Assembly: GCA_934725985.1 (NCBI GenBank)
Contig: CAKVCX010000002.1
Coordinates: forward strand, 496,001 to 560,000
Direction: 5' to 3'
Length of the DNA stretch: 64,000 bases
DNA from: an uncultured Bacilli bacterium
GTDB lineage: Bacteria > Bacillota_I > Bacilli_A > RFN20 > CAG-826
Position 1 is the stretch's first letter, and every line of letters begins with the position of its first letter. The translations under genes were made by a program, and so were the position numbers. The notes under the pieces were generated by a model, which was not told the origin of the DNA, searched no databases, and was given only the letters and a program-made list of their open reading frames with translations. Below, piece by piece: positions 1 through 9,936 of this stretch.

Positions 1-2171
1 AGTTCCCAATTATCATATTGAAAAGGCATATCCTCAAAACTAGAAAATTGATTAATGGGTTCGTTAGTTTTAACAAATTCTTTCTTAAGCCTTTTGTCAA
101 ATAAAGAAATAATCTCGCCTTTATCGTTCAATTTTAAATTGAAAAATTGATTTTCAATTTCTTTCTCCTTTACTTTAACCTTGCTAGTCTCACCTTTCTT
201 GAAGCAAACGCATTTATACCCAAAGGAAGGTACATTATTTACTTCAAAACAAATATTGTCTATCAAAACAAACCCATTAGAAGCAAAACCATTCGGATTA
301 AATACCAAATAATCTTTATCGGTATCAATGTTTTTCCCTAATTGCCCTAAACTGGATGAAATGGATTTAGAGGCAAAATCAAATAGGTGTTTGAATTGGA
401 CATCGCTATCTAAATAGACTTTTTCAATTGATGACCCTGGCAAAATATCATGAAATTGATTCTGCAATAAGACTTTCCACTCGGTGGCCAATTCGCTTTT
501 TGGATATGAAGATAGCCCCAACTCTTTATTGATAGTAGATAATACTTCCACATTAGCCAAAGCAAATTCGGCATACCTATTGTTCTTTTTTATCCTAGGG
601 ACAGAGGTATAAGTGCCCCTATGGTATTCAAAATATAATTCATTATTCCAACAAGGATGGGTATTAGTCCTTTTGCAACCGTCCCTAAAATTTAGTTCAA
701 TTTCATCAAGAGTTTCCCTTAAAGAAGAAAGTTTGGTTTTTCCAAGCCCGGGTAGTCCATAGGAAAATCTTTTTTCTCTTTCTAACATTTCCTTAGTAGG
801 ACCGCCTCCACCATCGCCATAACCAAAAACAGTAAATGTCAGATTGTTGATATCTTTTTGTTGATATCTATTCCAAGTTCCCAATAATTGGCTAGCCGAA
901 ATAACACCCACATAATTGGTATAAGTCGTATCGTTTATCCCAATCCTAGGATTGGCATCGCAAGTAGAAATTAAATAAGTAAAAACACTAGATCCATCTA
1001 TCCCAATCCAGTCAAAGGTATCATAAGGAAAACGGTTCGTGTCATTCCAACCAATTTTGGCCGTAACAAAACGATTGATCCCGCATTTTTTCATTATCTG
1101 AGGCAATTGAGCCGAATAGCCAAATACATCGGGAAGGAAAAGACAAGTACAATCAACATCAAATTCTTTTTTAAAATAGCTTATGCCATATAAGAATTGC
1201 CTTACTAAAGATTCCCCCGAAGTCAAATTGCAATCTGCTTCGACCCACATCGAACCATCAAGTTCAAACCTTCCTTCTTTAACCTTTTCTTTTATTCTAA
1301 AAAATAAAGAGGGATTATCTTTACTTAAATATTCAAATAATTGGGGCGTGGTATGAAGATATTTAAAATCTTTATATTGATCCATCAAATTCAATACAGT
1401 CGAAAAGGTTCTTTGGCTTTTTAATCTTGTTTGATCTAAATCCCAAAGCCAGGCTACATCGATATGAGAATGGCCTATGCAATTTATTATATTGTCTTGC
1501 TTACCACATAAGGAAGTAAAAAACTCTTCTTTTAAATACTTTCTTGCCTTTTCTAATGAATCAAAAAAAGAAGAAGAATTTATATCCCTGAAATCAAGAA
1601 TGTTCATGGCTTTATCAATAATTGGCAAAGCCTCTATATATCTTAAATCGTCTTTTTTTAACATCTGGAGCGATTCTAAAATCGTTTCGAAATCAAAATA
1701 AGTTTGTTCAACAGTTTTATCTTTATATTTCAAGCTAAAATACAAAGGAAAAGAAAAGGAAAAGGAATGTGTATAGAAATGTAGCAACATATCATAATGC
1801 CCATCTTCTAAAAGGACTTCGCTATGATTGATATCGATACCCTGAACTAGCTTTTTATTAAGATATAAAAGTCCTTGGGGCCTAATGGTTGAAGCCACCC
1901 CATTAATAAACGTATCGATACATAAGTAGGCATTTTCATTTTCTTCTTTTTTTATATCGAAACTAGCCTTAAATAAAATAAATTTATTCTCTTCAAAGAT
2001 AGTCCATGGTTTATTAAAGTCCACATAATCGCAACTGGATTCATCGAAAAAATCCTTTTCATTAAATTTCTCGCTATATTTTACTTCCAATGGAAAAAAA
2101 TATTTCCTCACGCTAAATCTAGATAAAGCGTCAACGGTCGTGCTTAATTTTTCTTCTATATTTAATTTCAT
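1..2171 (-). CDS. GH38 alpha-mannosidase, C-terminus cut by the window edge
   Basis: About 723 codons are visible, running off the left edge. The protein probably removes alpha-linked mannose from N-glycan-type or mannan oligosaccharides in the cytoplasm, since no signal peptide is seen. The family signature GHSHIDVAWLWDLDQT lies near residues 230-245 (zinc-binding His/Asp and substrate pocket of GH38), and the nucleophile region FLPDVFGYSAQLPQI lies near residue 346. About 200 residues precede the catalytic barrel, as in bacterial GH38 enzymes. The ATG at 2171 overlaps the stop of the upstream phosphatase-like lipoprotein gene by ATGA, so translation is probably coupled. It is the last visible gene of a nine-gene minus-strand run starting with the ABC ATPase at 17170. 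Family assignment is firm; linkage specificity cannot be read from sequence. Confidence 0.93.
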   Translation of the reverse strand, partial: MKLNIEEKLSTTVDALSRFSVRKYFFPLEVKYSEKFNEKDFFDESSCDYVDFNKPWTIFEENKFILFKASFDIKKEENENAYLCIDTFINGVASTIRPQGLLYLNKKLVQGIDINHSEVLLEDGHYDMLLHFYTHSFSFSFPLYFSLKYKDKTVEQTYFDFETILESLQMLKKDDLRYIEALPIIDKAMNILDFRDINSSSFFDSLEKARKYLKEEFFTSLCGKQDNIINCIGHSHIDVAWLWDLDQTRLKSQRTFSTVLNLMDQYKDFKYLHTTPQLFEYLSKDNPSLFFRIKEKVKEGRFELDGSMWVEADCNLTSGESLVRQFLYGISYFKKEFDVDCTCLFLPDVFGYSAQLPQIMKKCGINRFVTAKIGWNDTNRFPYDTFDWIGIDGSSVFTYLISTCDANPRIGINDTTYTNYVGVISASQLLGTWNRYQQKDINNLTFTVFGYGDGGGGPTKEMLEREKRFSYGLPGLGKTKLSSLRETLDEIELNFRDGCKRTNTHPCWNNELYFEYHRGTYTSVPRIKKNNRYAEFALANVEVLSTINKELGLSSYPKSELATEWKVLLQNQFHDILPGSSIEKVYLDSDVQFKHLFDFASKSISSSLGQLGKNIDTDKDYLVFNPNGFASNGFVLIDNICFEVNNVPSFGYKCVCFKKGETSKVKVKEKEIENQFFNLKLNDKGEIISLFDKRLKKEFVKTNEPINQFSSFEDMPFQYDNWE

Positions 2172-4459
2172 ATTATTCTCAATGATTCAACATTGCCTTT
2201 TCCCAAGATAGAAACAATGCTTTCGTAATCTCCATACGATTTTATTTTGTTTTCTTTTGAATTGAAGGCGATCAAGCTAGAAGCAAACCCTTCAATTGTT
2301 ACTTCCTTTATTTTCAAAGCACCTTGAAGGGATGATTTTTCATCCACGTCATAATAAAGCTGTCCAAGGCTAGAGGAAAAATCTATTTGCTTCTCCCCTA
2401 AGTTTTTTATATAGACATTTTGAAGATATATGGGTTCGCTTATTTTTTCTTTATAACCTATTGTTCCCAATAATGCGGTATTGTTAAAGGTTGCATCCCC
2501 TTTCCCCAATGAGACCTCTACATTTAAATTACTAAGCTTTCCGCCATAGGAATAGGCAATTAGGAAATCACTACCCCAGTAAGAATCCAAACTAGACCCT
2601 TTCAAGGTTAAATCGTATACTTCGGTTTCTTTTCCCGATGTATATATTAAAGAACCATCAAAAGAAGAAACGACAAAATTCGAAATCGTCTTATTATTTC
2701 CATCGAAGAATCCTTTAAAAGAGTTGGATTTTCCTTTCGTGGCATTTACCCCAAGCGCATATTCTTTATTCCATACCCTTGTACATTCTATATTTTCTTT
2801 AAGTTTAAAATAACCATAGGTCGATGTATTGCCTTTTATGTCAATTAAATCGCAAGAATATTTATTCATGCCAAACAAATCGTCTTCATTTTCTATAAGA
2901 AGAGAATAAATAGTTAATTCCAAATATGATAAATCACCATTTTTAGAGGTTAATATAAAACCAACAGGATCTTTGCTAGCCATATATGGAGCAAAAACAA
3001 TCCTATTGTCTATTATTTCCATTTCTTTTTTTGAAACGGAAGTGGCTTTTACTATATCTTCGCTTAATAGATAACCATTTTTGACATCCGTTTCATCTTT
3101 TTTTGCTTTAATTAATTTGTTGCAACCTAAGCAATAAGAAACGGAACCATTTCTTTTAAAATCGTGTCCTAACGGTTTAGTGTCAAACTCGATTCTCTCT
3201 TTTCCATTTATAAAAACGGCATGACCCCCATGGGTACAATCTTCCATTACGTTGGCATTGGACGAATAGTCCCTTTCCAAGCCTAACATAATCGACTTCA
3301 TGGAATTTATATCATTTTGGTTTACACCGATTACGTTGACTAGAAAATTATTAAAACAAGTTTCCAGGGAATCACCTTCTTTACCGGACCCTTTAATTAA
3401 ATTCATAAAAGCTTGCCATTTGGCATTGACTCCGCCGCTAGTATCAAATTTAGATAAGTCAAAATCAGTTCCATCGGCATTGCTAGCCGCCCTCCACCGG
3501 TTGCCTTGTCTAGAAAAGCTAGTCAATTCATAATCTCTAATCAAATCTTCCTCGCTTACGCCTAAAACCCCATTTATCAAAGCGCAAAGGGTACCCGTCC
3601 TATCCGCCCCGGCCGAACAATGAATATAGAAAGGATAGTTTTCTTTATCTGCAAGATAAGAAAATATTTTTCTATTCATTGGCTTAGCCAATTCTTTAAC
3701 AATATCATCATACATTTGATAAGGAAACTCATCGTCTTTTAAGTAAGTCCTATCGTATAAATCAAAACTTTTTTTAGCAAAAGCAGCATAAGTTTGGCCT
3801 AAATCATCGCTTTCATTCCTTAAATCGATTTCGGTTTTGACCCCCATTACATTCCTTATAAAATCAAAGCCTTCCTCGCTTAGGCAATTATCTCCATTTA
3901 ATTTTGCCCCACGATAAATCAATCCATAACTAACTTCGTTACCATTAGAAGCATCCCACCCCCCTAAATCTCTTACATTGTTAGTTCCGTCTACGTTCAT
4001 ATAACGAACGGATAGATGCTTTTCTTTTTCAATATAAATTTTTCCTTTTTTTAGAATTGAATCGGAATTATCAGCCACTTCATAAAAATAAGATTGGCCG
4101 GGGATCGGGTCTTTTATCAAATATGAAGAAGATGGGGTTGTAACTGTATAAAAGGAAGAAAAATCTTCGGAATTAGAGATATTAATTGTATAAGGCGAAT
4201 TAGAGGAAGCTTCAAAGGAGATGCGGACTGGACAAGAATAATCACAATAAGAAGAAGCATTATAAAGATAATGATCATTTAAAGCTTTGAATTGTTTATT
4301 TTGCTCTTCTTGAATCAAATAATTTTTCATCTCTTCTGGAATCAGGCAAACGCTTTCTACTTCATATGGCACATTCTTTTTTTCTATCGAAGAAGAAATT
4401 TCCTCACTGCAAGAAAAAAGAAGCGATAAGGACAATAAAACCGGGATTATTTTTTTCAT
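2168..4459 (-). CDS. Lipoprotein with tyrosine/lipid phosphatase (Y_phosphatase3-type) domain
   Basis: A hydrophobic leader ends in a lipobox (LSLLFSC), so the protein is probably anchored outside the membrane. Residues about 155-290 resemble the bacterial dual-specificity/tyrosine phosphatase family PF13350: an NVRDLGG motif followed by the CX5R loop HCSAGADRTG (Cys about 281, Arg about 287). A Cys-rich stretch follows (CTHGGH and YCLGC, residues about 405-450), then about 300 residues that may be a beta-rich repeat domain. The ATG at 4459 (MKKII) is preferred over one 12 bases upstream because AGGA sits at the right distance and the leader then starts with MKK. A phosphatase inside a glycan-uptake operon is unusual; it may act on phosphorylated glycans or inositol phosphates, but that is speculation. 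The phosphatase fold is well supported. Confidence 0.85.
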   Translation of the reverse strand: MKKIIPVLLSLSLLFSCSEEISSSIEKKNVPYEVESVCLIPEEMKNYLIQEEQNKQFKALNDHYLYNASSYCDYSCPVRISFEASSNSPYTINISNSEDFSSFYTVTTPSSSYLIKDPIPGQSYFYEVADNSDSILKKGKIYIEKEKHLSVRYMNVDGTNNVRDLGGWDASNGNEVSYGLIYRGAKLNGDNCLSEEGFDFIRNVMGVKTEIDLRNESDDLGQTYAAFAKKSFDLYDRTYLKDDEFPYQMYDDIVKELAKPMNRKIFSYLADKENYPFYIHCSAGADRTGTLCALINGVLGVSEEDLIRDYELTSFSRQGNRWRAASNADGTDFDLSKFDTSGGVNAKWQAFMNLIKGSGKEGDSLETCFNNFLVNVIGVNQNDINSMKSIMLGLERDYSSNANVMEDCTHGGHAVFINGKERIEFDTKPLGHDFKRNGSVSYCLGCNKLIKAKKDETDVKNGYLLSEDIVKATSVSKKEMEIIDNRIVFAPYMASKDPVGFILTSKNGDLSYLELTIYSLLIENEDDLFGMNKYSCDLIDIKGNTSTYGYFKLKENIECTRVWNKEYALGVNATKGKSNSFKGFFDGNNKTISNFVVSSFDGSLIYTSGKETEVYDLTLKGSSLDSYWGSDFLIAYSYGGKLSNLNVEVSLGKGDATFNNTALLGTIGYKEKISEPIYLQNVYIKNLGEKQIDFSSSLGQLYYDVDEKSSLQGALKIKEVTIEGFASSLIAFNSKENKIKSYGDYESIVSILGKGNVESLRII

Positions 4460-4460
4460 A

Positions 4461-7412
4461 TTAAGCAGCATCCTTTACTCCGTAAATGTTAGTTATTTCA
4501 AAACAAGTAGAAATTGAAGAAGAAAAATATAAATACATCTCTCCGCTTTGGTCGGACTGGTTTGAAAACCACTCTTCCTTGGATAAATTTATCTTATTAT
4601 AGCCTTCATTTAATTTAAAAGTTGGTCCCGACCAAGTCTTGTCGTATTGGAAAACAAAAGAAGAGTCTAAGCAGCCTTCCGGGACATAGACATAAAAGAA
4701 AGTAGATTCATAGGAAGAAAGCTTTTTCAAAGTCTCGTTATTAAATACCGCGAGGAAGAAAAGGCCAGAAGAGTTATTGACCTTTAAAGAAGAACCGTAT
4801 TCGAATTCATTTGATTCGCGACTTGAAGAATAAGAAGAAGTATTGGCGGCATAGGCTAGTTCTAAATCGGCAATGGAATCAAAAAGTGATTTTAGCTTAG
4901 CAAAATTTTTAACATGCAACTTTGCTTCATTTTCTAAATTGGAATAGGCTTCCATTAAGGAAAGAACTTGCATCTTTTCTTTTTCGTTGCTAACAACATC
5001 CGGAAGGGAAGTTATTCTAGAAACGATAGAAGAAGTATATTTAGAATAATTTATCCCATAATAAGGAGTAATTTTCCATGAAGAGGAAACTAAATTACCC
5101 ATAAGCATCAAGAAACTTCTTGACCCAGTGACCTTGTTAGATTCAATTTCTATTTTATTCCAAGTCTTAGGCGAAAGAGCAAACGAAGAAAGAATTTCCC
5201 AATTGCCGTTGCTAGGGTTAACATTGACAAAATTACCATTAACTTCTTTATCGAGGGGGTTATAAACATAAGTAAAGACTTTAGCGAAATTTGAGGTATT
5301 AAAAGAAGTATTTTCAAATTGCAAATAATTCTGGAAGAGCATTTTGTCTACACTTATAGAGAAATATCTTCCCATATTTGGATCAAAATCTTCCCTAACA
5401 TTTCCTTCCCAATTGTAATCTAGGCCTTTTGAAATCGTTTCGTCTTTGCCATAGCTAATTCCATAATACTCATTTTTTTGTTGCATTAAGATAATGGTTT
5501 TTTCACTTGCATATTCCTTTATTAGGCAAGAATCTTGCAAAGATAAAAGCAAAGGGGAAGGCTCCCCTTCAGTTACGTCATTAATAACTGACATCAAATA
5601 AGAGTTAACGATATCGCTACTTTTTATTTTAGCCAAAATAGAAGCAACGGTATTTTCAGCGTTATCATATAAAGAAGTTAAAGTATTTATTTGATCTTGG
5701 CTTAATTTTGAATAGGCCTCAAAAAAGGAAAGAAGAGAAGGCATGTCTTCAAATAAGAATTCTTCCTTAGCCATTAATCCAAATAAAGATTGATAAACAT
5801 AAGAAAGATTAAAGGAAGAATTTTTATATGCTATTAATTTAGTAAGTACTATTTTATCTAGATTATTTACTTTCAAACGCAAAGATATTAAATCGTTATA
5901 TTCGCTATAAGAAAGTTGCAACAAACTCCACCCCTTTTTCAAAAAGACTTCTTTAATTATGCTTCCATCAAAGCCCAATAAATCAATAGTTACCTCTTTT
6001 TCAACAAAAATACTAAAGCAAGCGGAATCAGAAGAAGTAAGATTTTTGATTTTTTTGTTGAATCTAATATCTAAAACCCCATCTTGATTACAAATTATAT
6101 TGAGGCCATCTTGGCTAGTTTTAACTCCACTTAGATATATAGGATTATTTTCATCAAGAGCATCCCCTATTTCTTTAAAGGCGCTTTTATATCCAATAAC
6201 TTTCCCAAAATAAAGAGAACCGGAAGAAGTTGAAGACACCCCGTTTTTAAGTTGGTTAACTATGATTCCGTAGGTGGAGTTGATTAAAGTATCGATGTTT
6301 ACTTTTACGCTTGTCCAAGAATTGGGTTTGCAATCTACATAATTTCCATTCCACCCAAAATAAACCCTTTTTACTTCATTATTTTCTTTATCCTCATTGT
6401 ATATATGAAATATAGTGTAATCGTATTCGGGGGCATCACTAGGCAATTCATAGCCGATATAATTCCAAACAGTCCCAAAGAAATCTGCTCTTAAAGAGCC
6501 TTTTTCATCCTCAAAGCAAACCTCATGTTGATATAAATATTCTAAATCCCCACCTACGGTTTTATGATTAAAAAATTCCCCCGCCCCGACAAAACTAGAA
6601 AAATGGAAAATTTCTTTGCTTAAATCGCCTTTTTCTTCTTCGCTGATGATTTTTGACAAGGATTGAATAGAGAGGAAAAGTTTTGAATAATTGTTTACTA
6701 TTCTTCTATACAAAGAAGGCAACGAAGCATATTCTTCATATATTGATTCCACTGTTTCATAATCTTCGATTTGGACTTCATTGGGGAGACTATCTATTTT
6801 GCTTTGAAGCGAATTGATTTTGTCTTCGAACTTTTTATCTTCCTCATTGCTAGACAAGCCTAACTTAACTTTTAAATTATCGATATAAAATAAGCCATTT
6901 CCACCGCTAGTAAACCTTAGGATAACCCCTTTAATGGATTCATAATTACTTTTTATAGCAATAGAAGACAAAGGAAATTCTATTTTATTCCAGCTAGAAT
7001 TAGAAAGAACAAAAGTTTTAGTCAAAAGGTTATCCAATGAATTTGAATTATAAATATTGACATTAAAGGGAACATCGATGCTTGATGCGTTATAAATATC
7101 AACAGAAACGGCATTTAAAATGGATTTATCAAACAAATCCATCCCGTCTATAGAAAAAGGAAACATCAATTCCTCTATGTCACCTTGCTCTATTGAAAGT
7201 TTTAGGGAAGAAGAGCCATTGCTTACATACTCTTTCTCTTTATTCAGCGAATAGGAAAGTTGGCTAGAATATTCAGTCCTGACCGTTTTAAATTTATATA
7301 AATCCCCTACATTTTCAAAATCATTGATAGTAACTGCATTCGAAGTCTCGTTTTCACCACAGCCAAACAAAATGGGAAATATCAATAACAAAGGAAAAAT
7401 ATATTTCTTCAT
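4461..7412 (-). CDS. Very large surface lipoprotein with repeated carbohydrate-binding-like modules
   Basis: This 983-residue protein has a lipoprotein signal (IFPILFGCGEN). It alternates beta-rich segments with short helical spacers. The beta segments contain patterns such as SWNKIEFPLSSI and GLFYIDNLKV, which look like carbohydrate-binding sandwich modules and recur about four times. The spacers (near residues 195-250, 590-650, 820-875) follow the pattern SLP...EEY..LPSLYRRIV.NYSKL. Similar modules are seen in the lipoproteins at 13461-15620 and 20436-22037. No catalytic motif is recognised. The gene sits between the GH123-like lipoprotein and the phosphatase lipoprotein with gaps of 2 bases or less, so it belongs to the importer operon; the inferred role is glycan capture at the cell surface. 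Start supported by GGAGTGG 9 bases upstream. Confidence 0.8.
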   Translation of the reverse strand: MKKYIFPLLLIFPILFGCGENETSNAVTINDFENVGDLYKFKTVRTEYSSQLSYSLNKEKEYVSNGSSSLKLSIEQGDIEELMFPFSIDGMDLFDKSILNAVSVDIYNASSIDVPFNVNIYNSNSLDNLLTKTFVLSNSSWNKIEFPLSSIAIKSNYESIKGVILRFTSGGNGLFYIDNLKVKLGLSSNEEDKKFEDKINSLQSKIDSLPNEVQIEDYETVESIYEEYASLPSLYRRIVNNYSKLFLSIQSLSKIISEEEKGDLSKEIFHFSSFVGAGEFFNHKTVGGDLEYLYQHEVCFEDEKGSLRADFFGTVWNYIGYELPSDAPEYDYTIFHIYNEDKENNEVKRVYFGWNGNYVDCKPNSWTSVKVNIDTLINSTYGIIVNQLKNGVSSTSSGSLYFGKVIGYKSAFKEIGDALDENNPIYLSGVKTSQDGLNIICNQDGVLDIRFNKKIKNLTSSDSACFSIFVEKEVTIDLLGFDGSIIKEVFLKKGWSLLQLSYSEYNDLISLRLKVNNLDKIVLTKLIAYKNSSFNLSYVYQSLFGLMAKEEFLFEDMPSLLSFFEAYSKLSQDQINTLTSLYDNAENTVASILAKIKSSDIVNSYLMSVINDVTEGEPSPLLLSLQDSCLIKEYASEKTIILMQQKNEYYGISYGKDETISKGLDYNWEGNVREDFDPNMGRYFSISVDKMLFQNYLQFENTSFNTSNFAKVFTYVYNPLDKEVNGNFVNVNPSNGNWEILSSFALSPKTWNKIEIESNKVTGSRSFLMLMGNLVSSSWKITPYYGINYSKYTSSIVSRITSLPDVVSNEKEKMQVLSLMEAYSNLENEAKLHVKNFAKLKSLFDSIADLELAYAANTSSYSSSRESNEFEYGSSLKVNNSSGLFFLAVFNNETLKKLSSYESTFFYVYVPEGCLDSSFVFQYDKTWSGPTFKLNEGYNKINLSKEEWFSNQSDQSGEMYLYFSSSISTCFEITNIYGVKDAA

Positions 7413-7414
7413 AA

Positions 7415-9934
7415 TTAATTTCCACTCCTATTAGCAATAAAATTAGAAATAGTTAAATCTCTATTATCAAATAAAGAAGCGTTTCCGCTAGAATCATATT
7501 TGACGTTTTTAAAATAAAGCCTAATTTCTTTCGCGTTCTTTTTCGATTTGCTAGAAAGTGATTTCAAATCAATGTTTTTTAAACTTCTATTTGAATTAGC
7601 CTTGCAGAAATTAGTAATAATAAGTTCAGTGTTTTTCCCATTATTTAAGCCAATAGAAAATTCGATGTCTTCATTTGACAAATTCGAATAATCAAAGCTA
7701 AACGAATCATACTTATCTAAATTAGATACAGGGATTCCTACGTAAGGAGTAAATCTCATTGTAGCTGAATCTATTTTGCCTTCTTCTTTAGCATATTCAG
7801 AGATAATGCTAACGTTTATTTCATTTGGGTTAGAGCTTAAAGAAAGGGCCGATTTATCGTTCTTACTAAAAGAAGAAATAGAAGAGAAATCATTTAGAAA
7901 AGACTCTCCTTCAATTTCTCTTTCATAAGTAGAAGAACCAGTAATTTTAAAAGTTTTTGGATTTCCATCGTTTATAAATTCGTATTTATAACCTTCATTG
8001 GATTTTTCTAAGGTAATATTGCTACCGTTGACATTTAGTTTTTCCTTAGAAGAATAAAGGATTGTTTTGATTCCTTCTTCCGTTTTCTTATTTAGCAAAA
8101 TAATCCCATCTTCATTATCTAATTCTTCTATTTTGGAGGCGACTTTTTCTCTAGCTAGGAAAAATTCTTGGTCAGTGGCAATGCAGGTAGCGCCAGAAAA
8201 CAAAGAATTATAGATATTTCCTATGTAAGAAGACAAAGTCAAATCATCGATATCGTAGACATCTTTATAATGATTTAATTTTCTTTCTAATACCGAAAGC
8301 AAATCATAATCATCCATAGAATCCCTGTAATTGGCTAATCTAGTTGAGGCAATGGGCTTTTTTAGTCCGTAAAGCCTTCCCGGATATAGAAGATAGCCAT
8401 CTCCTGGGGTAGTTTCATAACGAAGAGGATCTTCATAAGGATTAACTAAATTCGATTCATTGTTAGACAAAGTAATCTTATTTACTTGGTAATACAAATA
8501 ACCATTTATTCCTATTTGTTTATTCATCCATGAGTTGACTCTCATGTCAAGGTTATCATCATCGATATGGAAAGTGGCAAAAGGATAATTAGGTCCCACG
8601 CAAGAATAAGCCCATAAATCTCCATTGGACATATCTTTGCTAGCATCTTGATATTTTTGCTTTGTCGCGTAATCATCGAATAAAGACATATAGGGGCAAA
8701 AAGTTGTATGGTATTTTCCAACCCAATCATCCATAAAAACAATATTAGTAAAAATAGAAGGAATATTTCTTATTTCTTCTTCTAAATCTCTAGCAAATTC
8801 TTGATCGGATAAAGAGAGGAAAAAACCCTCATTTTGCAATGACCTAATTGCCGATTCGATAGTCTTGTCTAATTCTCCGCCAACCTTCAACAACCTTTCC
8901 GAAGCAGCAGATTTAACCGGATCAGCATCAGCTTCATCATAACTAGAGGGATAAAAATAGGCATATTTAATAAAATCATTTTCTCTTGAAGTCGACATTT
9001 TGGCTAAAGTAGTTATATAGGAAACACACCTGCTTGAGGACTCGTCGTTAGCCGTATAGGTCTGGGAAAAATCAAAAGGAATGATAATCGAGGAATAATT
9101 GTTATTGCTCCATTGCCTTAAAACATCATTTTTAAAATCGACTAAGTTATTTGAGCCAACATCTTGAATAACATAAGAATTGACTTTGTAATCATTTAAA
9201 AAGTCGACATAGGAATTAACAACTTCCTTTGAATTATCATATTCGCCATTAATTAATTCGTTTCTATAAATCAAGAAAGAAGTTTTAAATTCTCTTCTTC
9301 CTTCATATTTTATGGGCCAAACTTCGACGTTAATATTTATTCTTTTGTTTACGTCCCCGACTTTTAAATCCAAAAAACCATTATAAAATCCAGGAGCAGC
9401 ATTTTTTGAATCAACTTCAATCGTTATTCCTTGATTATAACCCCCATAAGCCTTATTTTCCTTATAAGACTTGGCCACATCAAATGGCAAAAGCATATCA
9501 GGAACCATATCGAAGGTAGAGTAAGCAGGATTTAAAGTCGAAGCATTCGGCAACGTGATGTATTTTTGATAAAAAAGAGAAATATTGGACGAAGGTATTT
9601 CTCCTCCATTACTCGAAGATAAAGAAGAAACAGTAGCATCGATATAGACACTTTTATCTCCTTCTATAGACAAAATTAGTTGTCCGCCTTCTATTTCATC
9701 TTGCATCATTTTGATATTGATATCTTCTCCTAAGGAAAAATATCTAGACGCATCATCTTTGTGATTCCTTAAGACTTTTGTCGTTGCATAAGTAGAAAAC
9801 AAGGAAAAGGAAGCGTGATTGCAAACTTCTTGGTCTTCTATTCTTGATAAAGTTATAGAAGATTGCTCTTGCCCGCAAGAAAATAGAAAGCAAAAAGAAG
9901 ATAATATTAAAAGTTTCTTACCGATTTTTTTCAT
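7415..9934 (-). CDS. GH123-like (DUF4091) surface lipoprotein, putative glycosidase
   Basis: The 839-residue protein has a lipoprotein leader ending FLFSCGQ. An N-terminal beta domain (to about residue 205) precedes a TIM-barrel-like region with SSYDEADAD near residue 330, compatible with the adjacent Asp-Glu pair used by GH123. The C-terminal barrel segment ends in SFY-type features of DUF4091/PF13320: a compact YLLYPG..., then SPIASTRL-like residues IASTRLANYRDSMDDYDLL near 530-550. GH123 enzymes release N-acetylgalactosamine from glycosphingolipids or O-glycans; this one could act on GalNAc-containing host glycans before import. The last 200 residues look like a beta-sandwich. It is encoded immediately downstream of the binding protein (2-base gap). 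The family is inferred from motifs; activity is unproven. Confidence 0.72.
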   Translation of the reverse strand: MKKIGKKLLILSSFCFLFSCGQEQSSITLSRIEDQEVCNHASFSLFSTYATTKVLRNHKDDASRYFSLGEDINIKMMQDEIEGGQLILSIEGDKSVYIDATVSSLSSSNGGEIPSSNISLFYQKYITLPNASTLNPAYSTFDMVPDMLLPFDVAKSYKENKAYGGYNQGITIEVDSKNAAPGFYNGFLDLKVGDVNKRININVEVWPIKYEGRREFKTSFLIYRNELINGEYDNSKEVVNSYVDFLNDYKVNSYVIQDVGSNNLVDFKNDVLRQWSNNNYSSIIIPFDFSQTYTANDESSSRCVSYITTLAKMSTSRENDFIKYAYFYPSSYDEADADPVKSAASERLLKVGGELDKTIESAIRSLQNEGFFLSLSDQEFARDLEEEIRNIPSIFTNIVFMDDWVGKYHTTFCPYMSLFDDYATKQKYQDASKDMSNGDLWAYSCVGPNYPFATFHIDDDNLDMRVNSWMNKQIGINGYLYYQVNKITLSNNESNLVNPYEDPLRYETTPGDGYLLYPGRLYGLKKPIASTRLANYRDSMDDYDLLSVLERKLNHYKDVYDIDDLTLSSYIGNIYNSLFSGATCIATDQEFFLAREKVASKIEELDNEDGIILLNKKTEEGIKTILYSSKEKLNVNGSNITLEKSNEGYKYEFINDGNPKTFKITGSSTYEREIEGESFLNDFSSISSFSKNDKSALSLSSNPNEINVSIISEYAKEEGKIDSATMRFTPYVGIPVSNLDKYDSFSFDYSNLSNEDIEFSIGLNNGKNTELIITNFCKANSNRSLKNIDLKSLSSKSKKNAKEIRLYFKNVKYDSSGNASLFDNRDLTISNFIANRSGN

Positions 9935-9936
9935 GT

